Part shown: positions 26,778 to 33,908 of the stretch, one piece after another
Layout of the letters: every line of letters starts with the position of its first letter
Position numbering within the stretch: position 1 is the stretch's first letter
NCBI RefSeq assembly: GCF_001431705.1
Contig: NZ_LJWX01000001.1
Location: 186,001-250,000 of the forward strand
Length of the DNA: 64,000 bases
Source of the DNA: Ferrovum sp. JA12
GTDB taxonomy: Bacteria > Pseudomonadota > Gammaproteobacteria > Burkholderiales > Ferrovaceae
Reading direction: 5' to 3'
Position numbers and translations under genes: made by a program
Notes under the pieces: generated by a model
Databases searched by the model: none
Told to the model about the DNA's origin: nothing
Seen by the model: the letters and a program-made list of their open reading frames with translations, nothing else

Positions 26778-27224
26778 TTACTGTGTTGGTTTCTTCTTAT
26801 ACAAAAGATTCTTATCTCTTCTGCCATAAGTTCTTTTATTAATGACTTCACCCACCACCCCACCGATCATTGCTGATTCCATAATTAAAATCAGAAAGAA
26901 TCCCCACCAGCCTATGGGTTCGCGAGACATATGATCAGGAAGGGGACTATTCACCACTTGATAGAGCGCCATCACTCTAACCAATAGCGGAGGAAAGACA
27001 GCTAACCATTTACCCCCACCACCAAAAATGTAGGCCACGATGATTCCCGCCAAAAAGGGTAAAATAAACACGGCGGCAATCCAAGCAAAGCTAAAATAAG
27101 CAATACCATTAAATAACTCAATGTGTGAATCTAGTATCACATCACCAAAATGTAACAGCGCCGCCGCCACTCCAAAGGCAATAAAACCTTTTAATAAGCG
27201 ATCCTCTTGTTTTCTGTTATTCAT
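26778..27224 (-). CDS. Unknown four-helix membrane protein in the oxidase operon
   Basis: A 148-residue protein with about four transmembrane helices and a basic C-terminal tail (NKRTYGRRDKNLLYKKK). Its ATG overlaps the stop codon of the upstream cytochrome gene by one base (TAATG), so translation is coupled. No motif recognised; probably a structural or assembly subunit. Confidence 0.6.
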   Translation of the reverse strand: MNNRKQEDRLLKGFIAFGVAAALLHFGDVILDSHIELFNGIAYFSFAWIAAVFILPFLAGIIVAYIFGGGGKWLAVFPPLLVRVMALYQVVNSPLPDHMSREPIGWWGFFLILIMESAMIGGVVGEVINKRTYGRRDKNLLYKKKPTQ

Positions 27225-27712
27225 TAGTTTTTATAGGTTTTACCAGTTAGTTTTTCGTATTCCATTTTCTTTGTTTGCTCTAAATACCAGTCTTGAACTT
27301 TGAGACTAGCCATATATTGAGCAAGAACACGTCTATCATGCTCTGACAGGGATGCGTAAGAGGGCATACTGTACTGTTTTTTTAGTCGGCTTGGTAATAT
27401 TGTCTGAGGACTAACAGCTGAGAAATAATTATAAAACCATTCCTCTGTTCGTATTGACCCTATCCCATCAAGGGCAGGAGCAGGAACTGTTTCCATCATA
27501 TTTTTAACAGTCCATAAAGAATGACATTGACGGCATCCTTGAACTCTATAGATATCAGAGGCCTCACGCATCAGGTGATGATTGGCTGTCGTATAAAAGG
27601 GAATACCTTTATCTGGTTGCTTTTGTGTTTCAATTGTAAAAACATTTCTCGCCATCACAGCTAACACAACCACTGCCATGACGGCATAAATTATTTTCTC
27701 ACCACGTCTCAT
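27224..27712 (-). CDS. Membrane-anchored monohaem cytochrome c of the oxidase cluster
   Basis: A 162-residue protein: an RRGEK lead, a transmembrane anchor (residues 7-25), one haem site CRQCH (60-64) and the probable distal ligand Met116 in SMPSYASL, then LSEHDRRVLAQYM as in CcoO/NorC-type cytochromes. It could replace the haem domain that is missing in the CcoP-like subunit at 28551 and feed electrons to CcoO. It overlaps the upstream gene by 4 bases. The gene at 41335 encodes a parallel protein with the same layout. Confidence 0.85.
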   Translation of the reverse strand: MRRGEKIIYAVMAVVVLAVMARNVFTIETQKQPDKGIPFYTTANHHLMREASDIYRVQGCRQCHSLWTVKNMMETVPAPALDGIGSIRTEEWFYNYFSAVSPQTILPSRLKKQYSMPSYASLSEHDRRVLAQYMASLKVQDWYLEQTKKMEYEKLTGKTYKN

Positions 27713-27996
27713 ACAGTTTTATTTCGTTGCTCAGCCATGGCCTTTAAAAATACATCACGTTCTTTCTCTTGCTTAGCTAATACTTCACGACTTTTCGCAT
27801 AATCCTCTGGTTTCATTTTATCTTTATCGGACTCAGTAAAAACAAGATACTTAATGTCTTCATCAAACTGATTGTTTTTTGAAGCCCAGCGAATACCGTA
27901 GATAGAGGCAATAATAATCAAACCACCGGCAACTAACCATAAATAGATAGTCCAGCCATCACCTAACGAATCAATAAAATTCATAATAAAACTCAT
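27709..27996 (-). CDS. Small membrane protein, possibly CcoS-like
   Basis: A 95-residue protein with one central transmembrane helix, followed by RWASKNNQFDEDIKYLVFTE. That stretch recalls the WAxKxxQFDD...ILF signature of the oxidase maturation factor CcoS, but the protein is longer and has a charged helical tail with many Lys and Glu. A CcoQ-type small subunit is the alternative. A GGAG site precedes the ATG. The overlap of 4 bases with the following cytochrome gene indicates tight coupling. Confidence 0.5.
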   Translation of the reverse strand: MSFIMNFIDSLGDGWTIYLWLVAGGLIIIASIYGIRWASKNNQFDEDIKYLVFTESDKDKMKPEDYAKSREVLAKQEKERDVFLKAMAEQRNKTV

Positions 27997-28043
27997 AATT
28001 GTCTCCTATTTATAATTTCGACAGCACATCATCAAGCAAGTTC

Positions 28044-28343
28044 TTAAAAAAGGAAACCATTTAACATTTGTGCAGCACCGAATATAATTGCCACTACCAC
28101 ACCCATGATTATAGCTCCAAACATAACTTTTTCGCCGGTACGCATTTTACCTTCTGCGGCTTGCTCACGTATGGTTGCATAAATAATTCCGCAAAAAACA
28201 GCTACGCCAATCATGAGAAAAACAAAAACTCCATATCCAAAGTGCTGGCTTCTCATACCTTCTATACTAAGGTCTACCTTACCATTGTAGCCACTGTATT
28301 CAGTACTTATATTTAATAAATTTTCTGTAATTAATTTATACAT
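28044..28343 (-). CDS. Two-helix membrane protein of the oxidase cluster
   Basis: A 99-residue protein with two transmembrane helices separated by a cytoplasmic loop with MRTGEKVMFGAI. The RxGEK plus hydrophobic pattern recurs at the N-termini of the two anchored cytochromes (27224 and 41335 genes). Its ribosome site is weak and a perfect 12-base-pair hairpin ends 16 bases upstream of the start codon, which could limit its translation. Function unknown. Confidence 0.6.
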   Translation of the reverse strand: MYKLITENLLNISTEYSGYNGKVDLSIEGMRSQHFGYGVFVFLMIGVAVFCGIIYATIREQAAEGKMRTGEKVMFGAIIMGVVVAIIFGAAQMLNGFLF

Positions 28344-28359
28344 TTTAGTCTTTCAAATA

Positions 28360-28387
28360 AATATGCCACACATCAGTGTGGCATATT
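28360..28387 (-). other. Perfect 12-bp intercistronic RNA hairpin
   Basis: AATATGCCACAC pairs fully with GTGTGGCATATT around a 4-base loop, between the 41-residue ORF and the 28044 gene. On the minus strand it is followed by TATTTG rather than a T run, so it is more likely a stabilising or processing element than a full terminator. Confidence 0.75.
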
Positions 28388-28404
28388 ACGGTTAATAAGA
28401 AAAT

Positions 28405-28530
28405 CTAACTCTTTATCTGAGGTTTATCTTTGTCATAATTATCTACAAAGAAACTGTAGATAAATGGAAATATAAAAGCAACCGCTATGGGAAGTAAAAT
28501 TGCTAAAGGGCCATTATCTAATTCAATCAT
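28405..28530 (-). CDS. Tiny single-helix membrane protein, 41 residues
   Basis: A short ORF preceded by a GGAG ribosome site. The product has one helix (about residues 8-29) and a charged tail (DNYDKDKPQIKS). In location and size it resembles CcoQ, the small fourth subunit of cbb3 oxidases, because it follows ccoN, ccoO and the CcoP-like gene. Sequence alone does not prove this. A perfect hairpin lies 17 bases after the stop. Confidence 0.65.
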   Translation of the reverse strand: MIELDNGPLAILLPIAVAFIFPFIYSFFVDNYDKDKPQIKS

Positions 28531-28550
28531 TTGTGTCTCCTATTTAGTTT

Positions 28551-29183
28551 TTATTCTTCCACATGACCGTGACGTGGTTGCCAGGTTGTAGGTGGCAAAC
28601 GCTTGATCATTAAAAATACAGCTAAGAAGAAGTAGGATAAGTAAAACAGGTCAATGGTATAGCCTTTATCCCACCATGGTTGTTGACGAATTCTGGTGCC
28701 ATCAGGACGATAGTTACCTTCAAAGTTTGCTGTGACTACATTAGGTCCAACCACCGTATAGTCACCTAGATGTTCATGATGTTCCTGCAGAGCATTGATC
28801 TGTGGAGCAATCATTCGCAAATCATCCATTGAAACAGGGTGTCTTTCTAACAGAGCATGGTTAGCATTTGGGTCTTTGCTAACAATGTTTTCGATAATTT
28901 TTAAAGCCTCATCATCGTTTTTAGCGTTTAGAACCTCAGGATTTTGCATGGCTTGAACATAGGGCAAATATAATTTTGCCGTAGGTCTTTGGCCCCACAA
29001 AGGAAATGTCACTAAGAATGCGGTAATGACAGTTAACAAGACTAACCAAACAACTGGAACAGGCACAGGATTATTATCTTCTGTGAGTCCACCTAATAAC
29101 TCTCTTTCCCACAATTTTTTATTTTTTTCTGTGGTTTCATCATCACTGAGCGTAGCTAATGGATCTTTAAATGACCAGCCCAT
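28551..29183 (-). CDS. CcoP-like oxidase subunit without haem c domain
   Basis: A 210-residue protein placed where ccoP would be. The N-terminal part (EDNNPVPVPVVW, one helix, then FPLWGQRP) resembles the CcoP N-terminal anchor. A soluble middle domain of about 100 residues follows, rich in Asn, Glu and His and without any CxxCH, then a second helix near the C-terminus and a RHGHVEE tail. Canonical CcoP carries two haems c; this one carries none. The nearby monohaem cytochrome (27224) may supply that function. A shorter relative is at 20721. Confidence 0.6.
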   Translation of the reverse strand: MGWSFKDPLATLSDDETTEKNKKLWERELLGGLTEDNNPVPVPVVWLVLLTVITAFLVTFPLWGQRPTAKLYLPYVQAMQNPEVLNAKNDDEALKIIENIVSKDPNANHALLERHPVSMDDLRMIAPQINALQEHHEHLGDYTVVGPNVVTANFEGNYRPDGTRIRQQPWWDKGYTIDLFYLSYFFLAVFLMIKRLPPTTWQPRHGHVEE

Positions 29184-29215
29184 AATTCCCCCTAGATTAC
29201 TTATGTTGAATTTTA

Positions 29216-29239
29216 GTGGAGCTAGTCTCCTAGCCCCAC
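29216..29239 (-). other. Intercistronic hairpin with GAGA tetraloop after ccoO
   Basis: In the minus-strand transcript GUGGGGCUAG pairs with CUAGCUCCAC (ten pairs, one of them G-U) closing a GAGA loop, a stable GNRA type. It begins 14 bases after the ccoO stop. No U run follows, so it probably protects the ccoNO part of the message or marks a processing site. Confidence 0.7.
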
Positions 29240-29252
29240 CATATAACTACTA

Positions 29253-30194
29253 CTACTTAAGATTTAAAATAAAATCAATTAAATGTCTTGCGTCACTATT
29301 TGATGCATACATAGGTACTTCTGGTGGGTAAATACGCTTACCTTCAGTGTACTCGCTGTACGCTTTACGCCATTTATCATAATCAATAGGCTTACCGTTT
29401 GCATCAACCTTACCCCATAAATAGTCAAAACGAGGCATAATTGAATGTGGTTGCACCAGTCTTGGATTAAAGAAGTGCAACATTAACCATTCTTTTGATG
29501 CATTTCTTGAACCGACATGTAATAAATCTGGTGCTTTACGATCAGAACCAAACGCTGTTGGAGACTCACCATTAAAATCACCTAACATGGGAGGAGCACC
29601 AAATACTTGCCAATCTTGTGTTTGTTCTGGCAAGAGTGTGTGACACCACCAGCAACCCTCACGTACAAAGATTGATTTACCAGCACTGGCGTAGTAAGTG
29701 TTCGCATCACCGGCTGCTTTTAATACTTGCTCGGGATTCCATCCACGCGTAGCTGTGGCGTCTTCAATATAGTATTGTTTTTGATCGTTAGACCTCACCA
29801 AGAAAACAGCACCTTGATCCTTATTAGCCTCATTAATATGCCCATCATTAATACTAAGTTTCTCTGATACTTTACCTAGGTTCCCAGGGTGTATAACACC
29901 ACCAGGGAAAGGAGTACCCTTTTCATAAACATAGGCCGTGGTTGCTTCCATGGGTTGGCCTGTTTTAGGGTCAGTTTTCAGAATCACTTTTTCTGGACGA
30001 TGCCATCCCAGTAATAATGGATCATCTAAACTAAACCCAGACTCATGACCCGCCCAAAGTTGCTTATCTAAAGCTACCTCGGTTGCGCTAACGGAGGAGA
30101 TATCAAAACTTGGCAATAGCAGTGTAATCGTCATTGATCCACCTAATGCTAGAGCAAAGAAACGGGCTCCGACTTTATATTCTCTAAAATTCAT
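29253..30194 (-). CDS. ccoO: cbb3-type oxidase monohaem cytochrome c subunit (CcoO)
   Basis: A 313-residue protein with an N-terminal membrane anchor and a periplasmic cytochrome domain. The haem site is CWWCH (181-185) within SIFVREGCWWCHTLLPE; the segment GSDRKAPDLLHVGSR and the distal ligand Met253 in HSIMPRFDYL follow the CcoO pattern. It is longer than usual, with an inserted region between anchor and haem site. CcoO accepts electrons from CcoP or soluble cytochromes and passes them to the haem b of CcoN. A GAGGT site precedes the ATG. Confidence 0.9.
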   Translation of the reverse strand: MNFREYKVGARFFALALGGSMTITLLLPSFDISSVSATEVALDKQLWAGHESGFSLDDPLLLGWHRPEKVILKTDPKTGQPMEATTAYVYEKGTPFPGGVIHPGNLGKVSEKLSINDGHINEANKDQGAVFLVRSNDQKQYYIEDATATRGWNPEQVLKAAGDANTYYASAGKSIFVREGCWWCHTLLPEQTQDWQVFGAPPMLGDFNGESPTAFGSDRKAPDLLHVGSRNASKEWLMLHFFNPRLVQPHSIMPRFDYLWGKVDANGKPIDYDKWRKAYSEYTEGKRIYPPEVPMYASNSDARHLIDFILNLK

Positions 30195-30223
30195 GTCGAT
30201 TTACCTCTTATTATTAGTTAATT

Positions 30224-31630
30224 TTAACGTTCGTAAGCCAATTCATGGGGCATACGACCTTGTGGAACTTCTGTACCTTCACGAGCTGTCATCCACATAT
30301 TGTAGAGCCAGAAACAGTTACCGATAAACACTAAGGTACCACCAATCCAACGTGCAATCATGTAAGGATGTTCTGCTATGACCACGTCGATATAAGGCAC
30401 CTCATAAATCTTACCTGCTCCCTGAATCAAACCTGCGATAGTCATGGAAACCCAGTAAGTGGTGAACCCAATAAGTAGTAACCAGAAATGTATGTTGGCT
30501 AAGGTTAATGAATACAACTTACGGCGCATCATACTTTGCAAGCCTAAATAAACTGCCGCTGCTTCCAGGAATGTTGAGAAACCCAACAAAGCTAAATGAG
30601 CGTGAGCTACGATCCAACCTGTACCATGAATGTACCAGTTAATGGCACGGGTTTGTTGGAAACCACCTTGCATATTTAATGGTATTGCCATTAAGCAACC
30701 CGTAACGGTAAATCTAACTTCAATATTTTCAACAAACATATTCCATTTACCTTGCATAGTCAGCAAGATATTTGATACGAAGGCAATGGCAGGCACTAAA
30801 ATCAGCACACCTTCAACTGAGGCAAAAGACTTAAGCCACTCAGGTAATGGAGCAGACATTAAGTGGTGAGCCGCTGGGGTTGAGTAGAACACAACCACTG
30901 ACCAGAAATGTAAGTGTCCAATTCTATGTGAATACAAGGGATTACCTGTCACTTTTGGAATTGTGTAGTACGCAATTGCAGCGGCAACTGGCGTAATCCA
31001 CAAACCAAGCACATTATGAGCAAACCACCATGTTAAGTAGGCTTCTGTTAAACCAGTTAAATGGAAAAACTCTGGCAAGTTTCCAACTGTAAATACGATA
31101 GCTAACATGAAAGTCGCTGCAGCGAAAAACCAATTAGTGGTATAAATACCTTGCGTTCTACGATTAATAATCGTCATCCATACGTTTATACCAAGTGGTA
31201 CAACCATAAAGGTAATGATGTATAAGTCAATAAACCAGGGGAAATCTGAATACTCACGACCAGAGGTCATTCCAGCCCAAAGCACTGTCAAACCTAAAGA
31301 CAAACCAATGTTCCAGAGGAAAGCATTCCAAAGTCCTAACTTCTCCGACCACAATCTCGTATTACCTAAGGCTGGCGTTATATACATCATAGCCATACCA
31401 AAAGCCATTGATATCCAACCAAAAATAACTGCGTGAACGTGAACCTGACGCATGTGACCAAAAGCCAAAAACTCATATCCCGTCACAAAATCAGGAAAAG
31501 CCAATTTAGCAGCATTGAAAGAACCCAAACCTGTTCCGATCACAAACCAGACAATGGCTGAGAACCCCCAGTAAACTGCTGATGCACCATGAGGTATATC
31601 CTCATTTTTAGCCAGCAAATATTTAAACAT
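30224..31630 (-). CDS. ccoN: cbb3-type cytochrome c oxidase catalytic subunit (CcoN)
   Basis: A 468-residue, roughly 12-helix haem-copper oxidase subunit I. Visible ligands: His64 in helix II (low-spin haem b), His205 in helix VI and His255-His256 in helix VII (CuB), His343 and His345 in helix X (haems b3 and b). Tyr249 lies six residues before the HH pair, the position of the cross-linked tyrosine in cbb3 oxidases, which argues for oxygen reduction and against a nitric oxide reductase. The ATG at 31630 has an AAGGGGG site; a GTG two codons earlier is less likely. The subunit set around it is non-standard (no haem-bearing CcoP). Confidence 0.93.
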   Translation of the reverse strand: MFKYLLAKNEDIPHGASAVYWGFSAIVWFVIGTGLGSFNAAKLAFPDFVTGYEFLAFGHMRQVHVHAVIFGWISMAFGMAMMYITPALGNTRLWSEKLGLWNAFLWNIGLSLGLTVLWAGMTSGREYSDFPWFIDLYIITFMVVPLGINVWMTIINRRTQGIYTTNWFFAAATFMLAIVFTVGNLPEFFHLTGLTEAYLTWWFAHNVLGLWITPVAAAIAYYTIPKVTGNPLYSHRIGHLHFWSVVVFYSTPAAHHLMSAPLPEWLKSFASVEGVLILVPAIAFVSNILLTMQGKWNMFVENIEVRFTVTGCLMAIPLNMQGGFQQTRAINWYIHGTGWIVAHAHLALLGFSTFLEAAAVYLGLQSMMRRKLYSLTLANIHFWLLLIGFTTYWVSMTIAGLIQGAGKIYEVPYIDVVIAEHPYMIARWIGGTLVFIGNCFWLYNMWMTAREGTEVPQGRMPHELAYER

Positions 31631-31686
31631 CTTCACTACCCCCTTAATTGTTTCTTCATTGTTTCATTTACAGAACTACATATTAG

Positions 31687-31718
31687 TAAGGCCCTAGTAA
31701 AATCTTACTAGAGCCTTA
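31687..31718 (-). other. Intercistronic hairpin upstream of ccoN
   Basis: Two 14-base arms (31687-31700 and 31705-31718) pair with a single mismatch around a 4-base loop. It lies between the 36-residue ORF and ccoN, 57 bases before the ccoN start. No T run follows on the minus strand, so read-through into ccoN is expected; a processing or stability role is likely. Confidence 0.7.
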
Positions 31719-31728
31719 AATCTCATAC

Positions 31729-31839
31729 TTAGTGTTGATTAGTATTCTTGCGATCATGTGGCATCAAAATATACCATGATAACAACATACTTGAAAAAGC
31801 TAATGTAATACCAAACGCTGCTGCAATTGTGTTTAACAT
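31729..31839 (-). CDS. Tiny single-helix membrane protein, 36 residues
   Basis: A short ORF with a GGGAG ribosome site upstream. The product has one transmembrane helix (about residues 4-25) and a hydrophilic tail with several His and Asn (MPHDRKNTNQH). It sits between the 91-residue membrane protein and ccoN, and is followed by a hairpin, as are the other tiny ORFs here. Could be a small oxidase subunit; family not recognised. Confidence 0.6.
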   Translation of the reverse strand: MLNTIAAAFGITLAFSSMLLSWYILMPHDRKNTNQH

Positions 31840-31856
31840 GTTTTAATCTCCCACGG

Positions 31857-32132
31857 CTAGGCTAAATTTTCAAGGGCATTATGACGTTTTAGAGAAATTG
31901 CCAATAACGCAACATAAGCAAATCCAAAAACAAACATACACCAATCAATAAACCCTGTAAAAGTAGAGGGGACAAAAGCCCAACTCATCCAACCACCCCA
32001 ATCCTGGAATTTGCCACGGCCTGCAAAACACATTACTGTCGCACCGAATACACTGCCGTTACCCATTCCTGTGAGCATACCACCGACAATCATTACCCAG
32101 AATCCGCGCTCTCTAATTGATTTTTTTTGCAT
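31857..32132 (-). CDS. Small two-helix membrane protein at the head of the oxidase operon
   Basis: A 91-residue protein with two or three hydrophobic stretches, rich in Gly and Trp in the loop between them (GKFQDWGGWMSWAFVP). It is the first gene behind the internal promoter at 32262-32290. No family recognised; its constant neighbours suggest a structural or assembly role for the oxidase or for ACIII. Confidence 0.6.
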   Translation of the reverse strand: MQKKSIRERGFWVMIVGGMLTGMGNGSVFGATVMCFAGRGKFQDWGGWMSWAFVPSTFTGFIDWCMFVFGFAYVALLAISLKRHNALENLA

Positions 32133-32206
32133 CTCCCCCCCTTTTAAGCGTGCAAACTATTTAAATAGCTTGAATCAGTTTAACTTCTTTTTTAAATAAA
32201 AAGAGT

Positions 32207-32236
32207 AACAAATTATTAACAAATTTATCACAAATT
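32207..32236 (-). repeat. Three direct repeats with exact 11-base period
   Basis: The plus strand reads AACAAATT at 32207 and 32218 and CACAAATT at 32229. The period is one turn of the helix, which is typical of cooperative regulator sites. The array lies just downstream of the predicted transcription start of the oxidase operon. Confidence 0.5.
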
Positions 32237-32261
32237 TTTTAATTAAAAATACCTTATGTAA

Positions 32262-32290
32262 TTTATACCAGCTTAAGTCTCATTTTTCAA
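32262..32290 (-). promoter_or_regulatory. Strong sigma-70 type promoter for the oxidase operon
   Basis: On the minus strand TTGAAA (32285-32290) and TATAAA (32262-32267) are separated by 17 bases, with an extended -10 TGG just before the -10. It sits in the 198-base gap between actF and the 91-residue gene, so the oxidase genes can be expressed independently of the act genes. Confidence 0.6.
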
Positions 32291-32330
32291 CAAGTTTCAG
32301 CTGGGTTTAATGCTGATTGTTTCTTTTCTA

Positions 32331-33335
32331 CTACCTAATTAAATGATTTCTTTTAAATGCCCTTCTCATGATTAAGTAGGCTATACCAAATACAATGATG
32401 GTTGAGCCAAGATCAAACATACCCGTCATAGGCATGTGATGAGTAGGATAAGTCCCGGAAATCCAGGTGTACCTCTCAATCCAAGTTCCAATTACTATAG
32501 ACGATGCAATTAACGCGATTGCACTAGGGTTTTTCCTATTGAATGGGAACACCAGCATGACGAAAGGAAAGACAAACTTCATAACAAAGAATGTCCAAAA
32601 CAAACCGCCATATGGTCCGTTTTGCATTAAAAATATACGATCTGTTTCATCTCCAAAATTAGCATACCAAATAATTAAATATTGGCCAAAAAATGTATAC
32701 ACCCATAAGATGGAAAACCCTAACATCATTTGCGCAATGTAATTATAAAGATAACTGCCAGGGGATTTAATAAACAAGCCTGCCTTATCTAAAAAATAAA
32801 CCGTGATTACCAATACGCCAAGATACATACCAAAGACGCTGACGAAGTGATAAATCGAGTACATAGAACTTTCCCAACTGGGCAACAGCGTCATTTCAAA
32901 ATCCCAGGCCACCATCGTGCAAAAGAGGACATGCACAAAAGGGATTACCCCTGCAACCCATCGAAAATTATGACTCGCATCCGGGTTGGATTCTGCCTTG
33001 GCCTGAAGTCTAACAAAAGAACCATAGACTAACCCTACTATAATAAACCCAAGTATTTCTCGCGTTGCTAAAAAGGGTAAATTATTCCAAGCAGGTAATT
33101 TACCGTATCCCCCAACCCAAGGAAAGGTTAACTTACCGCCATAAAGTAAAATTAACAGTAATATAAAAGCAAGCGGATAAAGTGAAAAAAACGATACCGA
33201 AATAACCCGTATGTCAAACCGCCACTTTGCCCCAACCAAATGCAATAAAGCTGACAGCATGACTCCCGCCAACGATAAATGTAAAATAATAAGAAAATCT
33301 ACGGTCAGAACTGACCAACTAGAAAAAGAAATCAC
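32331..33335 (-). CDS. actF: Alternative complex III subunit ActF (NrfD-like membrane protein)
   Basis: A 334-residue polytopic protein (about nine or ten helices) matching ActF, the second NrfD-like subunit of alternative complex III: a HLVGAKWRFDIR loop, WVAGVIPFVHVLF, MVAWDFEMTLLPSWESSMY, and a C-terminal IERYTWISGTYP as in quinol-handling NrfD relatives. Translation starts at GTG behind GGGGGAGG. It follows actE by 24 bases and closes the act gene set. Confidence 0.88.
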   Translation of the reverse strand: MISFSSWSVLTVDFLIILHLSLAGVMLSALLHLVGAKWRFDIRVISVSFFSLYPLAFILLLILLYGGKLTFPWVGGYGKLPAWNNLPFLATREILGFIIVGLVYGSFVRLQAKAESNPDASHNFRWVAGVIPFVHVLFCTMVAWDFEMTLLPSWESSMYSIYHFVSVFGMYLGVLVITVYFLDKAGLFIKSPGSYLYNYIAQMMLGFSILWVYTFFGQYLIIWYANFGDETDRIFLMQNGPYGGLFWTFFVMKFVFPFVMLVFPFNRKNPSAIALIASSIVIGTWIERYTWISGTYPTHHMPMTGMFDLGSTIIVFGIAYLIMRRAFKRNHLIR

Positions 33336-33359
33336 GCTGCCTCCCCCTTTATAAATCTA

Positions 33360-33908
33360 TTATTTTGCTGAACCAACTGTATTTTTTTCTTGAGCAGCTT
33401 TTTTATCATCAGCAACCAAACCGTGTCTTACATAATTCACTACATCCCATCTCTCTTTTGGATACATATCATTGCCATAGGATGGCATTAAAGCACCACC
33501 AAAAGTGATGTGCGCAAAAATATATCCTTCTGGCGCTATTTTTTGTACATTCTCTGATGTTAGATCAAAAGGACGAACTAAAAGCTTAGCACCCACTAGA
33601 CCATCCCCAGTCCCTGATACACCATGGCAAGGCACGCAATAAATTTGAAATAATTCACGGCCATGGTTAATGGACTGTGCAGTAGCTTGATTAGGATTTT
33701 TTAATTTCATCGCCTCATCATGTGTTTTAATAAATGGCGTAGTTTGCGTGCCAGCCATGGGAATAGAGGTTTGTGGGAAGGGACGAACAGACTGTGGTCC
33801 CTCTTGAGGCTTAATACTAATTTGGTTAGCCATATCACGACTCCACGGCCAAGCAAAAGCAAGACTTGGTAATAATGCGGTCATGGTAAAGAGAGTAGCT
33901 CTTTTCAT
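33360..33908 (-). CDS. actE: Alternative complex III monohaem cytochrome c subunit ActE
   Basis: A 182-residue exported cytochrome with a signal peptide (ending AFA-W), a proline-rich lead, one haem site CVPCH in FQIYCVPCHGVSGTGDG and a distal Met in GALMPSYG. ActE forms the haem exit from ACIII towards soluble cytochrome, HiPIP or an oxidase. It overlaps actD by 4 bases. Confidence 0.93.
   Translation of the reverse strand: MKRATLFTMTALLPSLAFAWPWSRDMANQISIKPQEGPQSVRPFPQTSIPMAGTQTTPFIKTHDEAMKLKNPNQATAQSINHGRELFQIYCVPCHGVSGTGDGLVGAKLLVRPFDLTSENVQKIAPEGYIFAHITFGGALMPSYGNDMYPKERWDVVNYVRHGLVADDKKAAQEKNTVGSAK

Noticed and set aside
30224-31630. ccoN read as nitric oxide reductase NorB
   Set aside because: The cbb3-type tyrosine six residues before the HH pair is present and a CcoO-type cytochrome follows, so oxygen reduction is more likely.
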